Positions 8,577 through 16,442 of a stretch of DNA of 43,594 bases are shown here, one piece after another (position 1 is the stretch's first letter; every line of letters begins with the position of its first letter). The stretch lies in assembly GCF_918697925.1 (NCBI RefSeq), contig NZ_CAKKMF010000037.1, positions 1 to 43,594 on the forward strand, given 5' to 3'. The translations under genes were made by a program, and so were the position numbers. Below the pieces are notes generated by a model. The model did no database searches and was not told where the DNA came from. It saw nothing but the letters and a program-made list of their open reading frames with translations. The DNA comes from Arthrobacter sp. Bi26. GTDB taxonomy: Bacteria; Actinomycetota; Actinomycetes; Actinomycetales; Micrococcaceae.

Positions 8577-8659
8577 TGGCGTGTTCCTTCTCTGGTCGGT
8601 CATTGCGGGTGCGTGCGGTGTGCTTGAGCGCTGGTTGGATTGCCGGCTACATCCAGCGG

Positions 8660-10072
8660 TCACATCCAGCCGGGGACCACCATGACCAGCCAGGCGATGG
8701 CCGGCCCGACGGCGACGACGATGCCGCTGTACGCCAGGATCTCCTTGTAGAACCTGTCCTTGTCCACGTCCTCCGGCGCGTTGGCCAGGACCAGGGCGCC
8801 GTTGGTGGAGAACGGGGACACATCCACGATCGTGGAGGCCACGGCCAGGGCGGCGATCACGCCGACTGCGCCGACCTCGCCGGTGGCCAGGAACGGCACC
8901 GCCAGTGGAATGAGGGCCGCGAGGATGGCGGTGGAGGAGGCGAAGGCCGAGACGATGGCGCCGATGTAGCAGATCAGCAGGGCGGCGAGCAGGGGCATGC
9001 CAAGGTCCGCCACCCCGCCGGATACGAATGCGATGGTGCCGGCCTCTTCGAGGACGCCCACGAAGGTGAGCATGCCGCAGATGAGCAGGACGGTGGACCA
9101 GCTGATCTTGTTGACGGCGCCCTTCTGCGCTGCGGGGGACACGAGGGCGAGGACGATTGCGATGGTGATCGAAACGAAGCCGACATCCACTTTGAATCCG
9201 AGCGAGATGACAGCCAGGGCGACCAGACCCAGGATGGTGATGAGCTGGGGCAGGGACGCACGTGCGCCGTTGGCCGGATGCGCGCCGGCCCCGGCGGGAC
9301 CGGCCGCCGGGGATGCACCGGAGCCGCCCGAGGTGCCTTTGGCCGAGACGCCGGCGGCGGAGATGTCGGAGCCGGAGCCCTGCAGCGTGACGCCGGCCGC
9401 CCGGGCACCCACGCTGACGGACATGCGCTTTTCTGCGGCCTGCTCCACCAATCGCCCGCCCGGGGTGGACAGCAGTTTGCCGCCGCCGAGGACGACAAAC
9501 AGCACCAGCGCGATGCCCAGGTTGAAGAGGAAACTGGCCAGGAAGATTGCCATGGGATTTGCATCCAGCTCCGTCTTGGCAATGATGCTGTTGACGGTGA
9601 CGCCATAGACGGCGATGGGGGAGAAGCCGCCGGCCTGCGCGCCGTGGACCACCATCATGCCCATCATGAGCGGATTGATTTTATGCTTGGCGGCGAAGCT
9701 CAGGGCGATCGGCGCGATGATGGCCACGGCGGCCGGGGAGAGGGCGCCGACGGCGGTAATCACCGCGGTGATGGCGAACATGACCCACGGGATCAGGGCC
9801 ACCTTGCTGCCGACCAGCCGAACGGCGCCCCGCACCAGCAGGTCGATGGTGCCGTTGTTCTGCGCGATGGCGAACAGGTAGGTGACCCCGACGATGGTCA
9901 GGAACAGGCCGCCGGGGAAGTTGGCCAGGATGTCGTTGGTGGACATCCCCAGCACCACGGAGCCCAGCAGGAAGGCACCCACAAAGGCCAAGGCACCCAT
10001 GTTGAGCGGCAGCACCGTGGCCAGAAGGAACATCAGCGCCAGGATGATGATGGACAGGACGGGAGCGGACAT
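8660..10072 (-). CDS. MatC-type dicarboxylate carrier / SLC13-like permease
   Basis: 470 residues with about 11-12 hydrophobic segments; ATG 10072 follows a perfect GGAGG site. The N-terminal half matches the MatC_N type (LALMFLLATVLPLNMGALAF, GGLFLTIVGVTYLFAIAQNNGT, VGALSPAAVAIIAPIALSFA), and the C-terminal half ends with ASTIVDVSPFSTNGALVLAN, an ion-transporter re-entrant-like motif. A Gly/Ala/Ser-rich cytoplasmic loop occupies about 213-252. Family members in rhizobia import malonate and other dicarboxylates. Divergent transcription from a FadR-type regulator resembles the matABC-matR arrangement, but no malonyl-CoA decarboxylase or synthetase is seen. The substrate is inferred, not shown. 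Confidence 0.87.
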   Translation of the reverse strand: MSAPVLSIIILALMFLLATVLPLNMGALAFVGAFLLGSVVLGMSTNDILANFPGGLFLTIVGVTYLFAIAQNNGTIDLLVRGAVRLVGSKVALIPWVMFAITAVITAVGALSPAAVAIIAPIALSFAAKHKINPLMMGMMVVHGAQAGGFSPIAVYGVTVNSIIAKTELDANPMAIFLASFLFNLGIALVLFVVLGGGKLLSTPGGRLVEQAAEKRMSVSVGARAAGVTLQGSGSDISAAGVSAKGTSGGSGASPAAGPAGAGAHPANGARASLPQLITILGLVALAVISLGFKVDVGFVSITIAIVLALVSPAAQKGAVNKISWSTVLLICGMLTFVGVLEEAGTIAFVSGGVADLGMPLLAALLICYIGAIVSAFASSTAILAALIPLAVPFLATGEVGAVGVIAALAVASTIVDVSPFSTNGALVLANAPEDVDKDRFYKEILAYSGIVVAVGPAIAWLVMVVPGWM

Positions 10073-10127
10073 CGTTGTTCCTCCGGATCGAAGTGGTTCA
10101 CTGACTGGCTTAGTGGCCTAGCCTCCT

Positions 10128-10149
10128 AGACACTAGGTGTCTTTGTCAA
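10128..10149. promoter_or_regulatory. Operator-like palindrome with adjoining -35 hexamer
   Basis: AGACAC-TAG-GTGTCT (10128-10142) is a perfect 6-bp inverted repeat with a 3-nt spacer. It directly abuts a consensus TTGACA -35 read on the minus strand (10149-10144) facing the matC-like gene, so a bound repressor would cover that promoter. On the plus strand TTGTCA (10143-10148) could serve the regulator. The best binder is the GntR/FadR protein encoded 54 nt away. No clear -10 was found at ideal spacing. Confidence 0.6.
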
Positions 10150-10195
10150 TAGTTCTCCGGTAGTCTTAGGGTCAGAACAGGCTGGAAGGACGAGC

Positions 10196-10903
10196 ATGGC
10201 AAAGCAGGCGGCAACGCATCAGATTTCCCGCGTTTCGCGGCCCCGGCTCTATGAGCAGCTGGTGGAGCAGATCATGGACTTCATCGAGTCCGCCGAGCTG
10301 GGTCCCGGCGACACGCTGCCGGCTGAGCGGGAGCTTGCCGAGCGGCTGGGGGTTTCGCGGGCAACCCTGGCGCAGGCCCTGGTGGCTCTCGAAGTGCTCG
10401 GCGTGATCGACGTCCAGCACGGCACCGGAGCGGTGCTGGTCTACCGGCCCAACGTTCCCTCCGTGATCAAAGGCCTCCGCGAGCACCGCAGCCGTCTACC
10501 CGAGATCGTTGAAGCGCGGAGCACGCTGGAGGTCAAACTTGCCGAGCTGGCCGCGGCCAGGCGCACCGAGCAGGACATGAACGCCATCGATCACGCCCTA
10601 GAAGCCATGACGGCAGAAGTCACTTCGGGCGGCCGGGGTGCGCGTGGCGACGAGCTGTTCCACCAGGCTGTAACTGGCGCGGCCCACTCGGCGGTCTTGG
10701 CCCAGCTGATGACCTTCATTGCCGGAATGGTCCTGGAAACGCGCCTCGAATCCCTCGCACAGCCCGGCCGGCCCGAGCAGTCGCTCGCCTCCCACCGCAA
10801 GATCGCCGACGCGATCAGGTCCCGGGATTCGGCGGCGGCGGCGGCGGCGATGCTCGAGCACATTGAACTTGTCTCCGATGTTGCCCTGCTGAAGAACAGC
10901 TAA
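10196..10903 (+). CDS. FadR-subfamily GntR transcriptional regulator
   Basis: 235 residues; ATG 10196 follows GGAAGGA. The winged-helix GntR domain covers about 15-85 (LYEQLVEQIMDFIESAELGP, LPAERELAERLGVSRATLAQ, LGVIDVQHGTGAVLV). The rest is an all-helical FCD effector domain with conserved E/H residues (IVEARSTLEVKLAELAA, DELFHQAVTGAAHS, SHRKIADAIRSRDSAAA, LEHIELV) that in the family bind a metal and a carboxylate ligand. It is divergent from the carrier/CoA-transferase/carboxyltransferase operon and most likely represses it until the acid or its CoA ester is present. The carboxylesterase starts 6 nt after its stop and probably belongs to the same transcript. Confidence 0.92.
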   Translation: MAKQAATHQISRVSRPRLYEQLVEQIMDFIESAELGPGDTLPAERELAERLGVSRATLAQALVALEVLGVIDVQHGTGAVLVYRPNVPSVIKGLREHRSRLPEIVEARSTLEVKLAELAAARRTEQDMNAIDHALEAMTAEVTSGGRGARGDELFHQAVTGAAHSAVLAQLMTFIAGMVLETRLESLAQPGRPEQSLASHRKIADAIRSRDSAAAAAAMLEHIELVSDVALLKNS

Positions 10904-10909
10904 ACCGGT

Positions 10910-12235
10910 ATGACTGTGAGCCTTGCCTTCGACCCGCCGTGTGGCCCGGTCACCGGATGGCGCGACGGCGCCGTCGTGCGTGCCACCGGCATTCCCTACG
11001 CCACAGCCGATCGGTTTCAGCCGCCTGCGCCGGCAACTGACTGGTCCGAGATGCTCGAGGCGACATCCCTGTCCCCGGCGTGCCCGCAGGCCCCGGTGCC
11101 CTTCCTGGACGACGTGCTCGGCACCCGCTACGGCGAACTTCCAGGCAGCGAGGATTGCCAACGGCTGTCCATCACCGTGCCCGCCGATCTCGACGACGAT
11201 GAGCGGCTGCCGGTGATGGTGTGGCTGCATGGCGGCTCCTACACGTCCGGATCGGGGGATCTGGCGATCTTCGACCCTTCGGCGCTGGTTGCCGAAACCC
11301 GGGTGATCGTCGTCTCGGTGACCTACCGGCTGGGCCTCTTCGGATATTTGTCCACCAGCACCGGCCGGCCCGCCAATTTGGGCCTGCTGGATCAGATCGA
11401 GGCGTTCCAGTGGGTGCAGCGCAACATCGCATCGTTCGGCGGCGATCCGGGCAGGGTCACCGCGTTCGGGCAATCCGCCGGGGGCGACGCCGTCGCTCAC
11501 CTCATGGCGACGCCGGGCGCGGCGTCGCTGTTCCAGCGGGCCATCATTCAAAGTGCCCCGCTGGGTATTACCCGGGGACGGGAAAAGATGAACGCCGCCA
11601 TGGGTGTCGCCGCGGAAGCGGTCACCGCCACTACTCCGGCGATGGACGTCGTCGCCCGCGAAGAAGATGTTGCGCGGGCGGCGAGGAAGTTCGGGCTGAT
11701 GGCTGCCATGCCGTTCGGGATCCAGTACGGGCATTCACCCCTGCCCGAGGAATCCGAGCTCGACGGGGCCTGGAATGCGGCTGCGCCGGGGATCGACATC
11801 CTGATCGGCCACACAGCCGAAGAAGCCCGGCTGTTTCTGCCGCGAAGCCCGTACCTGAGCCGAGTGGCGAGGATTCCCGTGGTCGGCAGCGCAGTACTCA
11901 AGACAGTCACCTGGGTGGTCACGGAACTCGTGTACGGCAAGGCAGCCAGGCAGTTTGCCAGGCGGCATGTGCGCGCGGGAGGGCGGGCCCACAGCTACGT
12001 GCTGTCCTGGCGCGCACCGGGAAATCTCTACGGCGCCGCGCACACGGTTGATCTGCCGCTGCTGTTCGGCCACCAACGGACATGGGAGGGTGCCGGCCTG
12101 CTGGCGGGTGCCACCTGGGACGAGATCAATGCGCACGGCCGGGCGATGCGGGCGCTGTGGGCACGGTTCGCCTACGGGGAAGGCCTGGGGGCCCGGGGCG
12201 AGATTCCCGGCTCACTCCGGTACCGCTCGGTCTAG
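10910..12235 (+). CDS. Type B carboxylesterase
   Basis: 441 residues with the alpha/beta-hydrolase layout of type B carboxylesterases: oxyanion loop HGGSYTSGSGD (107-117), VTYRLGLFGYL (137-147), NLGLLDQIEAFQWVQRNIASFGGDP (156 onward), nucleophile elbow GQSAGG with Ser189 where most members have GESAGG, probable acid Glu304/305 in HTAEEARLF and catalytic His378 in GAAHTVDLPLLF. It lacks a signal peptide, so it is cytoplasmic. It sits 6 nt after the GntR regulator gene. A role in releasing an acid from an ester that the adjacent operon then uses is possible but unproven. Its TAG stop overlaps the opposite-strand TAG of the next gene through a shared CTAG (12232-12235). Confidence 0.9.
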   Translation: MTVSLAFDPPCGPVTGWRDGAVVRATGIPYATADRFQPPAPATDWSEMLEATSLSPACPQAPVPFLDDVLGTRYGELPGSEDCQRLSITVPADLDDDERLPVMVWLHGGSYTSGSGDLAIFDPSALVAETRVIVVSVTYRLGLFGYLSTSTGRPANLGLLDQIEAFQWVQRNIASFGGDPGRVTAFGQSAGGDAVAHLMATPGAASLFQRAIIQSAPLGITRGREKMNAAMGVAAEAVTATTPAMDVVAREEDVARAARKFGLMAAMPFGIQYGHSPLPEESELDGAWNAAAPGIDILIGHTAEEARLFLPRSPYLSRVARIPVVGSAVLKTVTWVVTELVYGKAARQFARRHVRAGGRAHSYVLSWRAPGNLYGAAHTVDLPLLFGHQRTWEGAGLLAGATWDEINAHGRAMRALWARFAYGEGLGARGEIPGSLRYRSV

Positions 12236-12885
12236 AACAGCTGGGCCGCGATCACCCAGAGGAGCACTACGACGCCGAGGGCGACCATCGGGCGGTTCCA
12301 TGTCGTGGTTACTGTTCCGTCGGAGGAGCGGAGCCCGGCGGCGCGGGCGTCCTGCCACGCCTGGGCGATCTCGTCACGTCCGGTGGTCACCGCGGGCTGG
12401 TTGAGTCGTTCATTGCTTGGGAGAATGCTGTGCGGCCGGCTCTTTAGATCGCTGACATGTTCGAATCCGGATTCGAACGAGCCCGGCGGGGTAGGAGCGC
12501 CCCAGCTCACATACTTCTTGCCGGCGGCCCGGACTGCTACGGCATAGCGGACCTCGACGTCCTGGACCGTATCGAAAGGTATCCGGTGGTCGCGGAGGCC
12601 GTTGATCAGCGCAAAGCCGTCGCCATCGACGCGCAGGCATGGCAGCCATTGGGCTACGTAGACGAACCAGGACACCAGCACCAGCCAGGGTGCGGCGTCC
12701 ACCGCGGCCCGGGTTTCTCCGCTGGCCAGCAGCCAGCACAGGGTGCCGGCTGCACCGGCCCATACGGCAGCGGCCACGGGGCGGCCCGACGTCGAGCGGT
12801 GCGTTCTGACCGGACGGGCGGCGCGCTGAGTGGACGCTGAGCAGTCCGCCTGCGGCGGGTGCTGCTGCTCTTGTGATGCTTTCAA
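12232..12885 (-). CDS. PH-domain-like membrane protein
   Basis: 217 residues from a TTG at 12885, preferred because GGAGGGGG lies 5 nt upstream. A polar N-terminus is followed by two hydrophobic stretches (VAAAVWAGAAGTLCWLLAS, WLVLVSWFVYVAQWLPCL), a beta-rich domain of bacterial-PH type (LRVDGDGFALINGLRDHRIPFDTVQDVEVRYA, with KKYVSWGAPTPP) and a C-terminal TM helix (PMVALGVVVLLWVIAAQLF). The same pattern appears in actinobacterial PH-domain proteins annotated as of unknown function. The gene is convergent with the carboxylesterase and shares four bases with it. Confidence 0.8.
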   Translation of the reverse strand: MKASQEQQHPPQADCSASTQRAARPVRTHRSTSGRPVAAAVWAGAAGTLCWLLASGETRAAVDAAPWLVLVSWFVYVAQWLPCLRVDGDGFALINGLRDHRIPFDTVQDVEVRYAVAVRAAGKKYVSWGAPTPPGSFESGFEHVSDLKSRPHSILPSNERLNQPAVTTGRDEIAQAWQDARAAGLRSSDGTVTTTWNRPMVALGVVVLLWVIAAQLF

Positions 12886-13088
12886 TGGTCCCCCTCCATT
12901 GCCCGCTTCGTGGTCGGGATGAGTGCAATCTACCGCACGCGCTGTCCGGCCCGATGGTCAAGGGTGAACCCCGGACACTTAGTGCGAAAGCCCTGCTGCC
13001 TCAGCGGCCACGGCCTCTGCGCGAAGCTGCGCGATCCGCAACTTCAGAAACGTGTTCAGCCGGAACACGGTCAATTTCAGCTGAGTGT

Positions 13089-13346
13089 TTACTCAGTGAG
13101 TTCGGCCAGCACTTCGGCCGCGTCCGTGTTGCCGGCGGATGCCAGACGCCGAAGCTCCGCTAGGTCTTCCTTTTCAGCTGCGAGTTCCACGAGCTGATCC
13201 TCGGCGTCTTTGCTGCCGCCGTCGGCAAGATGCCGCAGCTCGTCGAAGTCTTCCCGCTCCGCGGCCAGCTCGATGAGTTCACCTATAGCGTCGTTGTCAC
13301 CACGGGCAGCCCGCTCCCGGAGAGCTGAAAGTTCAGATTCTGACAT
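13089..13346 (-). CDS. Small helical protein built of 28-residue tandem repeats
   Basis: 85 residues from ATG 13346, which follows GGAAGG; the upstream extension is not supported. After eight residues the protein is a tandem of nearly identical helical units: residues 9-36, 37-64 and a shortened 65-85, each shaped like LRxLAxxGxxDAxxxLxELAAExxDxxE. The pattern resembles TPR/Sel1/HEAT-like solenoids but with a shorter period. It is acidic and has no signal peptide or TM segment, so probably a cytoplasmic protein-interaction module. The stop codon lies within a small hairpin, CTGAGT-GTTT-ACTCAG (13081-13096). I do not recognise a named family. Confidence 0.75.
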   Translation of the reverse strand: MSESELSALRERAARGDNDAIGELIELAAEREDFDELRHLADGGSKDAEDQLVELAAEKEDLAELRRLASAGNTDAAEVLAELTE

Positions 13347-13540
13347 CGCGTTGACCTTCCATGAAATGATTCTGCCGGACACTTCCGGGCCGCCGCCGAG
13401 GTCGATGTGGCTCATCACGGCCAGGGGAGAGGCAGACAGGGTGTTAGTGCAGAGTACCGCGCTGTAGGGATCGGCCGTACTGTGATGCCTGCCAGGTGTT
13501 CGAGCGGCCGGACCGGCCGATGAGCTGCCGGGGAGGAACC

Positions 13541-13801
13541 GTGGAGGAAACGCCTCAGCTGCTCCGGCGTCAGAGGTGGCCCTGGGCAGTGGCCATTCTG
13601 CTGGTGATCGCCGTCGACGCTTTTCTAATCGGCTCTCGGACAGGTGAGTGCCTCGACTACACGGCGGAGTCCGGCGCCGTCAGCACCTGCACGAGCGGCC
13701 CGGTCCTTGGGGCGGCATGCACGTGGCTCCTTGCCGCGGTCAGCGTCCTCGTCATCAGCCATTTCGCCCGCCGCCTGGTGCGCGCCGCACGGCATCGGTG
13801 A
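13541..13801 (+). CDS. Small two-helix membrane protein, unknown
   Basis: 86 residues from GTG 13541, favoured by a GGGGAGGAA ribosome site 4-5 nt upstream; the frame is open another 15 codons. Two hydrophobic helices (PWAVAILLVIAVDAFLIGS and VLGAACTWLLAAVSVLVISH) flank a short loop with two cysteines (TGECLDYTAESGAVSTCTSGP) that would lie outside the cell and could form a disulphide. The C-terminus is basic (FARRLVRAARHR), consistent with positive-inside topology. Its TGA stop overlaps a GTG in frame with the downstream GNAT gene (GTGA 13798-13801). No family recognised. Confidence 0.65.
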   Translation: MEETPQLLRRQRWPWAVAILLVIAVDAFLIGSRTGECLDYTAESGAVSTCTSGPVLGAACTWLLAAVSVLVISHFARRLVRAARHR

Positions 13802-13824
13802 CCTCACTTGATAGATTCGCCACC

Positions 13825-14358
13825 ATGACCACTCCGGACATCAGCGTCAGGGCCGCGACCGAAGACGACGCCGCACGGCTGGCCGAGGTCCACGTTGCGG
13901 CTTGGCGGGCCACTTACCGTGGAGTCATGACCGATGAGTATCTTGACGGTCTCGACGTCGGGCGGGCGGCGTCTGCCTGGCGCCGAAACATCCTGGAGCC
14001 CAAGGAAGGGACGCACCACCTCGTCGTCCAAAGCGGCAACCAGGTTGTGGGCTTCGCCATCCTCGGTCCTGCTGCCGGCGACTCGGACCAGGGAACCGGT
14101 CAGCTCCACGCGATCAATGTGCATCCGGACTGCTGGGCGCAGGGCGCAGGCTCCGTCCTGTTTGCAGCCGTCGAACAAAAGTTGATCGAACTCGGCTACC
14201 GCCGGGCATTTCTTTGGGTCGAGAAAAGCAACAATCGGGCCATCAGCTTTTACACCAACCGCCGATGGCTCGACGACGGCGGGACGCTGGAAGACACCAG
14301 ATTCGATCCGCCTGTGGCTGAGAACCGCCACAGCCGGACGTTCCCGCCCGCGCGGTAG
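13825..14358 (+). CDS. GNAT family N-acetyltransferase
   Basis: 177 residues from ATG 13825 (MTTPDISVRAATEDDAARLA). An in-frame GTG at 13798 overlapping the previous stop would add nine residues and is a real alternative, since the ATG has no ribosome site. GNAT features: N-terminal ISVRAATEDDAARLAEVHV, VWGFAI-like strand as VVGFAILGP, motif A LHAINVHPDCWAQGAGSVLF, in which QGAGSV takes the place of the usual Q/RxxGxG/A, and FLWVEKSNNRAISFYTNRRW for motif B. These enzymes move acetyl from acetyl-CoA to an amine. Substrate unknown. Confidence 0.87.
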   Translation: MTTPDISVRAATEDDAARLAEVHVAAWRATYRGVMTDEYLDGLDVGRAASAWRRNILEPKEGTHHLVVQSGNQVVGFAILGPAAGDSDQGTGQLHAINVHPDCWAQGAGSVLFAAVEQKLIELGYRRAFLWVEKSNNRAISFYTNRRWLDDGGTLEDTRFDPPVAENRHSRTFPPAR

Positions 14359-14376
14359 CCGACGGACTCGCCGGCG

Positions 14377-15033
14377 TCAGGCTCCCGTCCAGCGCCGCAG
14401 CGTGCTGTTGAGCAGTCCTACCAGCACGGACGTCCACCAGCAGGTTTGAGAGATGCACAAAGCCGCGAGCAAGCGCGCCCGCAGCCCGGCCGCCACCGCC
14501 GTGAACAAGGTTTCCGGCGGCAGTTGGTGCAGTTGCTTCATGGTTTTGGTCAGGACCAGCCCGTTGAGCATGAGGACCAGGATGCTGACGAGTTTGATCT
14601 GCGTCGGAGGGCTGGACAGATCGGGGTGCAGCAATGCCCCGGAGATGAGCAGGATGGCCAGCCCGCCCCAGATCAGCGGTTGCGCGGCGGAATCGAGCCG
14701 CCGGGTGTCGTGGACGTCGCGGCGGCCCAGAAGCCACAGCAAACCCACCCAGTCGAGCACCAGGATGGCTCCGAAGGACAGCACGAGTGCAAGGATGTGG
14801 CCCGCGAGGGCAATCCGGTGGATCTCCGGCCCGGGGTCCAGGAACCCGCCGACCAGCACGGACGCCAGCCACGCCGCCGAGCACCCCACTCCCAGCAGCA
14901 CGAGTTTCAGAGTGGACGTGGCCGTTGGTCGTACCGGCCCGCCGATGCCGGGTCCTGGAAGCTCCGTGCCGGTGGGTTGGCCTGTTCCCTCGGTTCCGGG
15001 CGGACTGCCGGCATCGGTGAGGGCCGCCGTCAT
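14377..15033 (-). CDS. Five-helix membrane protein coupled to efeB, unrecognised
   Basis: 218 residues from ATG 15033, which overlaps the efeB stop (ATGA 15030-15033). After a polar, Pro/Gly-rich N-terminus (1-40) there are about five hydrophobic helices: 42-65, 75-103, 118-135, 146-162 and 185-208. Histidines occur near membrane faces: H72 and H79 (IHRIALAGH), H108, H136 and H169. It lacks the REGLE motifs of the EfeU/FTR1 iron permease. The pattern recalls small haem-b membrane proteins (cytochrome b561 or CopD type), but that is only a resemblance. Being third in the efeO-efeB operon it may supply electrons, assembly or transport to EfeOB. Confidence 0.75.
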   Translation of the reverse strand: MTAALTDAGSPPGTEGTGQPTGTELPGPGIGGPVRPTATSTLKLVLLGVGCSAAWLASVLVGGFLDPGPEIHRIALAGHILALVLSFGAILVLDWVGLLWLLGRRDVHDTRRLDSAAQPLIWGGLAILLISGALLHPDLSSPPTQIKLVSILVLMLNGLVLTKTMKQLHQLPPETLFTAVAAGLRARLLAALCISQTCWWTSVLVGLLNSTLRRWTGA

Positions 15034-16442
15034 GCGAAGAGCCCTTCGCCGATGAAGCCCCCCGCCCTGGTTCCCGGGGGAACCGCAAACAGGCCCGAGC
15101 CGGTGTGTTTGAGGTATTCCAGGGCCAGTGTGTCCTCCTTCGCCATGGCCAGCTGCATGGGCACGTAGTGGGTCCTCGGGTCTGTGACGAAGGCGATGAA
15201 GAACAGTCCGGCGTCGAGGTGCCCCAGGCCGTCCGAGCCGTCGGTGTAGTTGTAGCCGCGCCGGAGCATCTTGACGCCGTCGCTCTGGCTCGAGTGCGCG
15301 AGCCTGACGTGGGCGTCCAGCGGGATCAGTGGTTCCCCGCTGCGCCCCTGGATCTCGAAGTCGGGGGCGGTGAATTCCTCGCCGCCGGAGAGCGGGGCCC
15401 CGGCGCCCTTGGTGCGCCCGATCAGGGCCTCCTGTTCGCGCAGCGAGGTGCGGTCCCAGATTTCGATGTGCATCCGAATCCGGCGCGCCACAAGGTACGT
15501 GCCGCCGGCCATCCAGCCCTCTTCCGGTCGCGTTCCCCGGCCCGCCCACACGTGCTCGTCCAACAAGGCGGTGTCCTCGGCTTTGAGGTTGTTGGTGCCG
15601 TCCTTGAAGCCGAAGAGGTTCCGCGGGGTGGTCTGGGACCGTGACGTGGAAGATGTCCGGCCGAAGCCCAGTTGGGACCAGCGCACGCGCGTTTGCCCGA
15701 ATCCGATGCGGGCCAGGTTCCGGATGGCATGGACTGCCACCTGGGGGTCGTCGGCGCAGGCCTGCACCACGATGTCGCCGCCGGTGCGTCCGGGCTCCAG
15801 GTCGTCGCCGGGGAAGTGCGGCAGGTCGATCAGTGCGTCCGGGCGGCGCCCCTGGAGTCCGAAGCGGGCCTTGCCGTCCTTCTCGAACAGGCCGGGGCCG
15901 AACCCAAAGGTAAGCGTGAGTTTGCCGGCCCCCAGGTCCAGGGCCTCGCCCGTGTCCTCGGGCGGGGCGTCATAGGGGCCGTCGACGGCGCCGCTGCTGC
16001 CGGTGCTGCGTCCCGCGGTCATCGCCGCGGCGGCGGCGGTCCAGTCCTTCAGGAGCCGGATGAGCTCCGCGCGGTCCTCCGTGACGACGTCGAACGCTGC
16101 AATGTGAAGGCGGTCCTGGGCCGGTGTGACGATGCCTGCCTGGCGGTCACCATGGAACGGGATGATGTCGCCGGGCGCTGCCAGCGGCGCGGCCGCTGCC
16201 GCCACGGCGTCGTGGCTGAGGAAGCCCGCCGCCAGGCCGGCGACGGCGCCCGCGCCGCCGGCACCTGCGAGGGACAGGAGCCCGCGGCGGGACAGCCGGC
16301 CCTTTCCCGGACCGGAGGCTGCCGGCGGTGCTGGCGTGGCCGCTGCTCCTGCTGCCTTGGCTGATTCCGGTGCGTTAGCTGATTCGGGGGTGCCGCCGTC
16401 GGGCGTCTGGCCGGGGGTGCCGCCGAAGGGGCAGCCGCTCAC
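15030..16442 (-). CDS. efeB: Tat-exported Dyp-type haem peroxidase EfeB
   Basis: 470 residues from GTG 16442, overlapping the efeO stop as GTGA. A 45-residue Ala/Pro-rich extension precedes a twin-arginine signal (SRRGLLSLAG, 51-60, then AGAVAGLAAGF). Dyp-family motifs follow: GFKDGTNN (278-285), which holds the catalytic Asp, proximal haem ligand His378 in DAHVRLAH, and Arg in LRRGYNYTDG (394-403). EfeB oxidises ferrous iron or porphyrins outside the membrane and works with EfeO in EfeUOB-type iron uptake. The upstream iron boxes suggest induction in low iron. The extension before the Tat motif is long; a later start is possible, but the overlap with efeO supports the GTG. Confidence 0.93.
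   Translation of the reverse strand: MSGCPFGGTPGQTPDGGTPESANAPESAKAAGAAATPAPPAASGPGKGRLSRRGLLSLAGAGGAGAVAGLAAGFLSHDAVAAAAAPLAAPGDIIPFHGDRQAGIVTPAQDRLHIAAFDVVTEDRAELIRLLKDWTAAAAAMTAGRSTGSSGAVDGPYDAPPEDTGEALDLGAGKLTLTFGFGPGLFEKDGKARFGLQGRRPDALIDLPHFPGDDLEPGRTGGDIVVQACADDPQVAVHAIRNLARIGFGQTRVRWSQLGFGRTSSTSRSQTTPRNLFGFKDGTNNLKAEDTALLDEHVWAGRGTRPEEGWMAGGTYLVARRIRMHIEIWDRTSLREQEALIGRTKGAGAPLSGGEEFTAPDFEIQGRSGEPLIPLDAHVRLAHSSQSDGVKMLRRGYNYTDGSDGLGHLDAGLFFIAFVTDPRTHYVPMQLAMAKEDTLALEYLKHTGSGLFAVPPGTRAGGFIGEGLFA

Noticed and set aside
8576..10129. 517-codon plus-strand frame opposite the MatC-like gene
   Set aside because: Product is Gly/Asp/His/Gln-rich without motifs, while the minus frame has regular membrane helices and a GGAGG start site.
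12979..13068. 29-codon minus-strand ORF after the repeat protein (GTG 13068)
   Set aside because: No ribosome site, very short, and no similarity I recognise; perhaps the decayed tail of a lost gene.
15030..16442. EfeB as a haem-degrading secreted enzyme unrelated to iron uptake
   Set aside because: Linkage with efeO and DtxR-like boxes favours the EfeUOB-type role.
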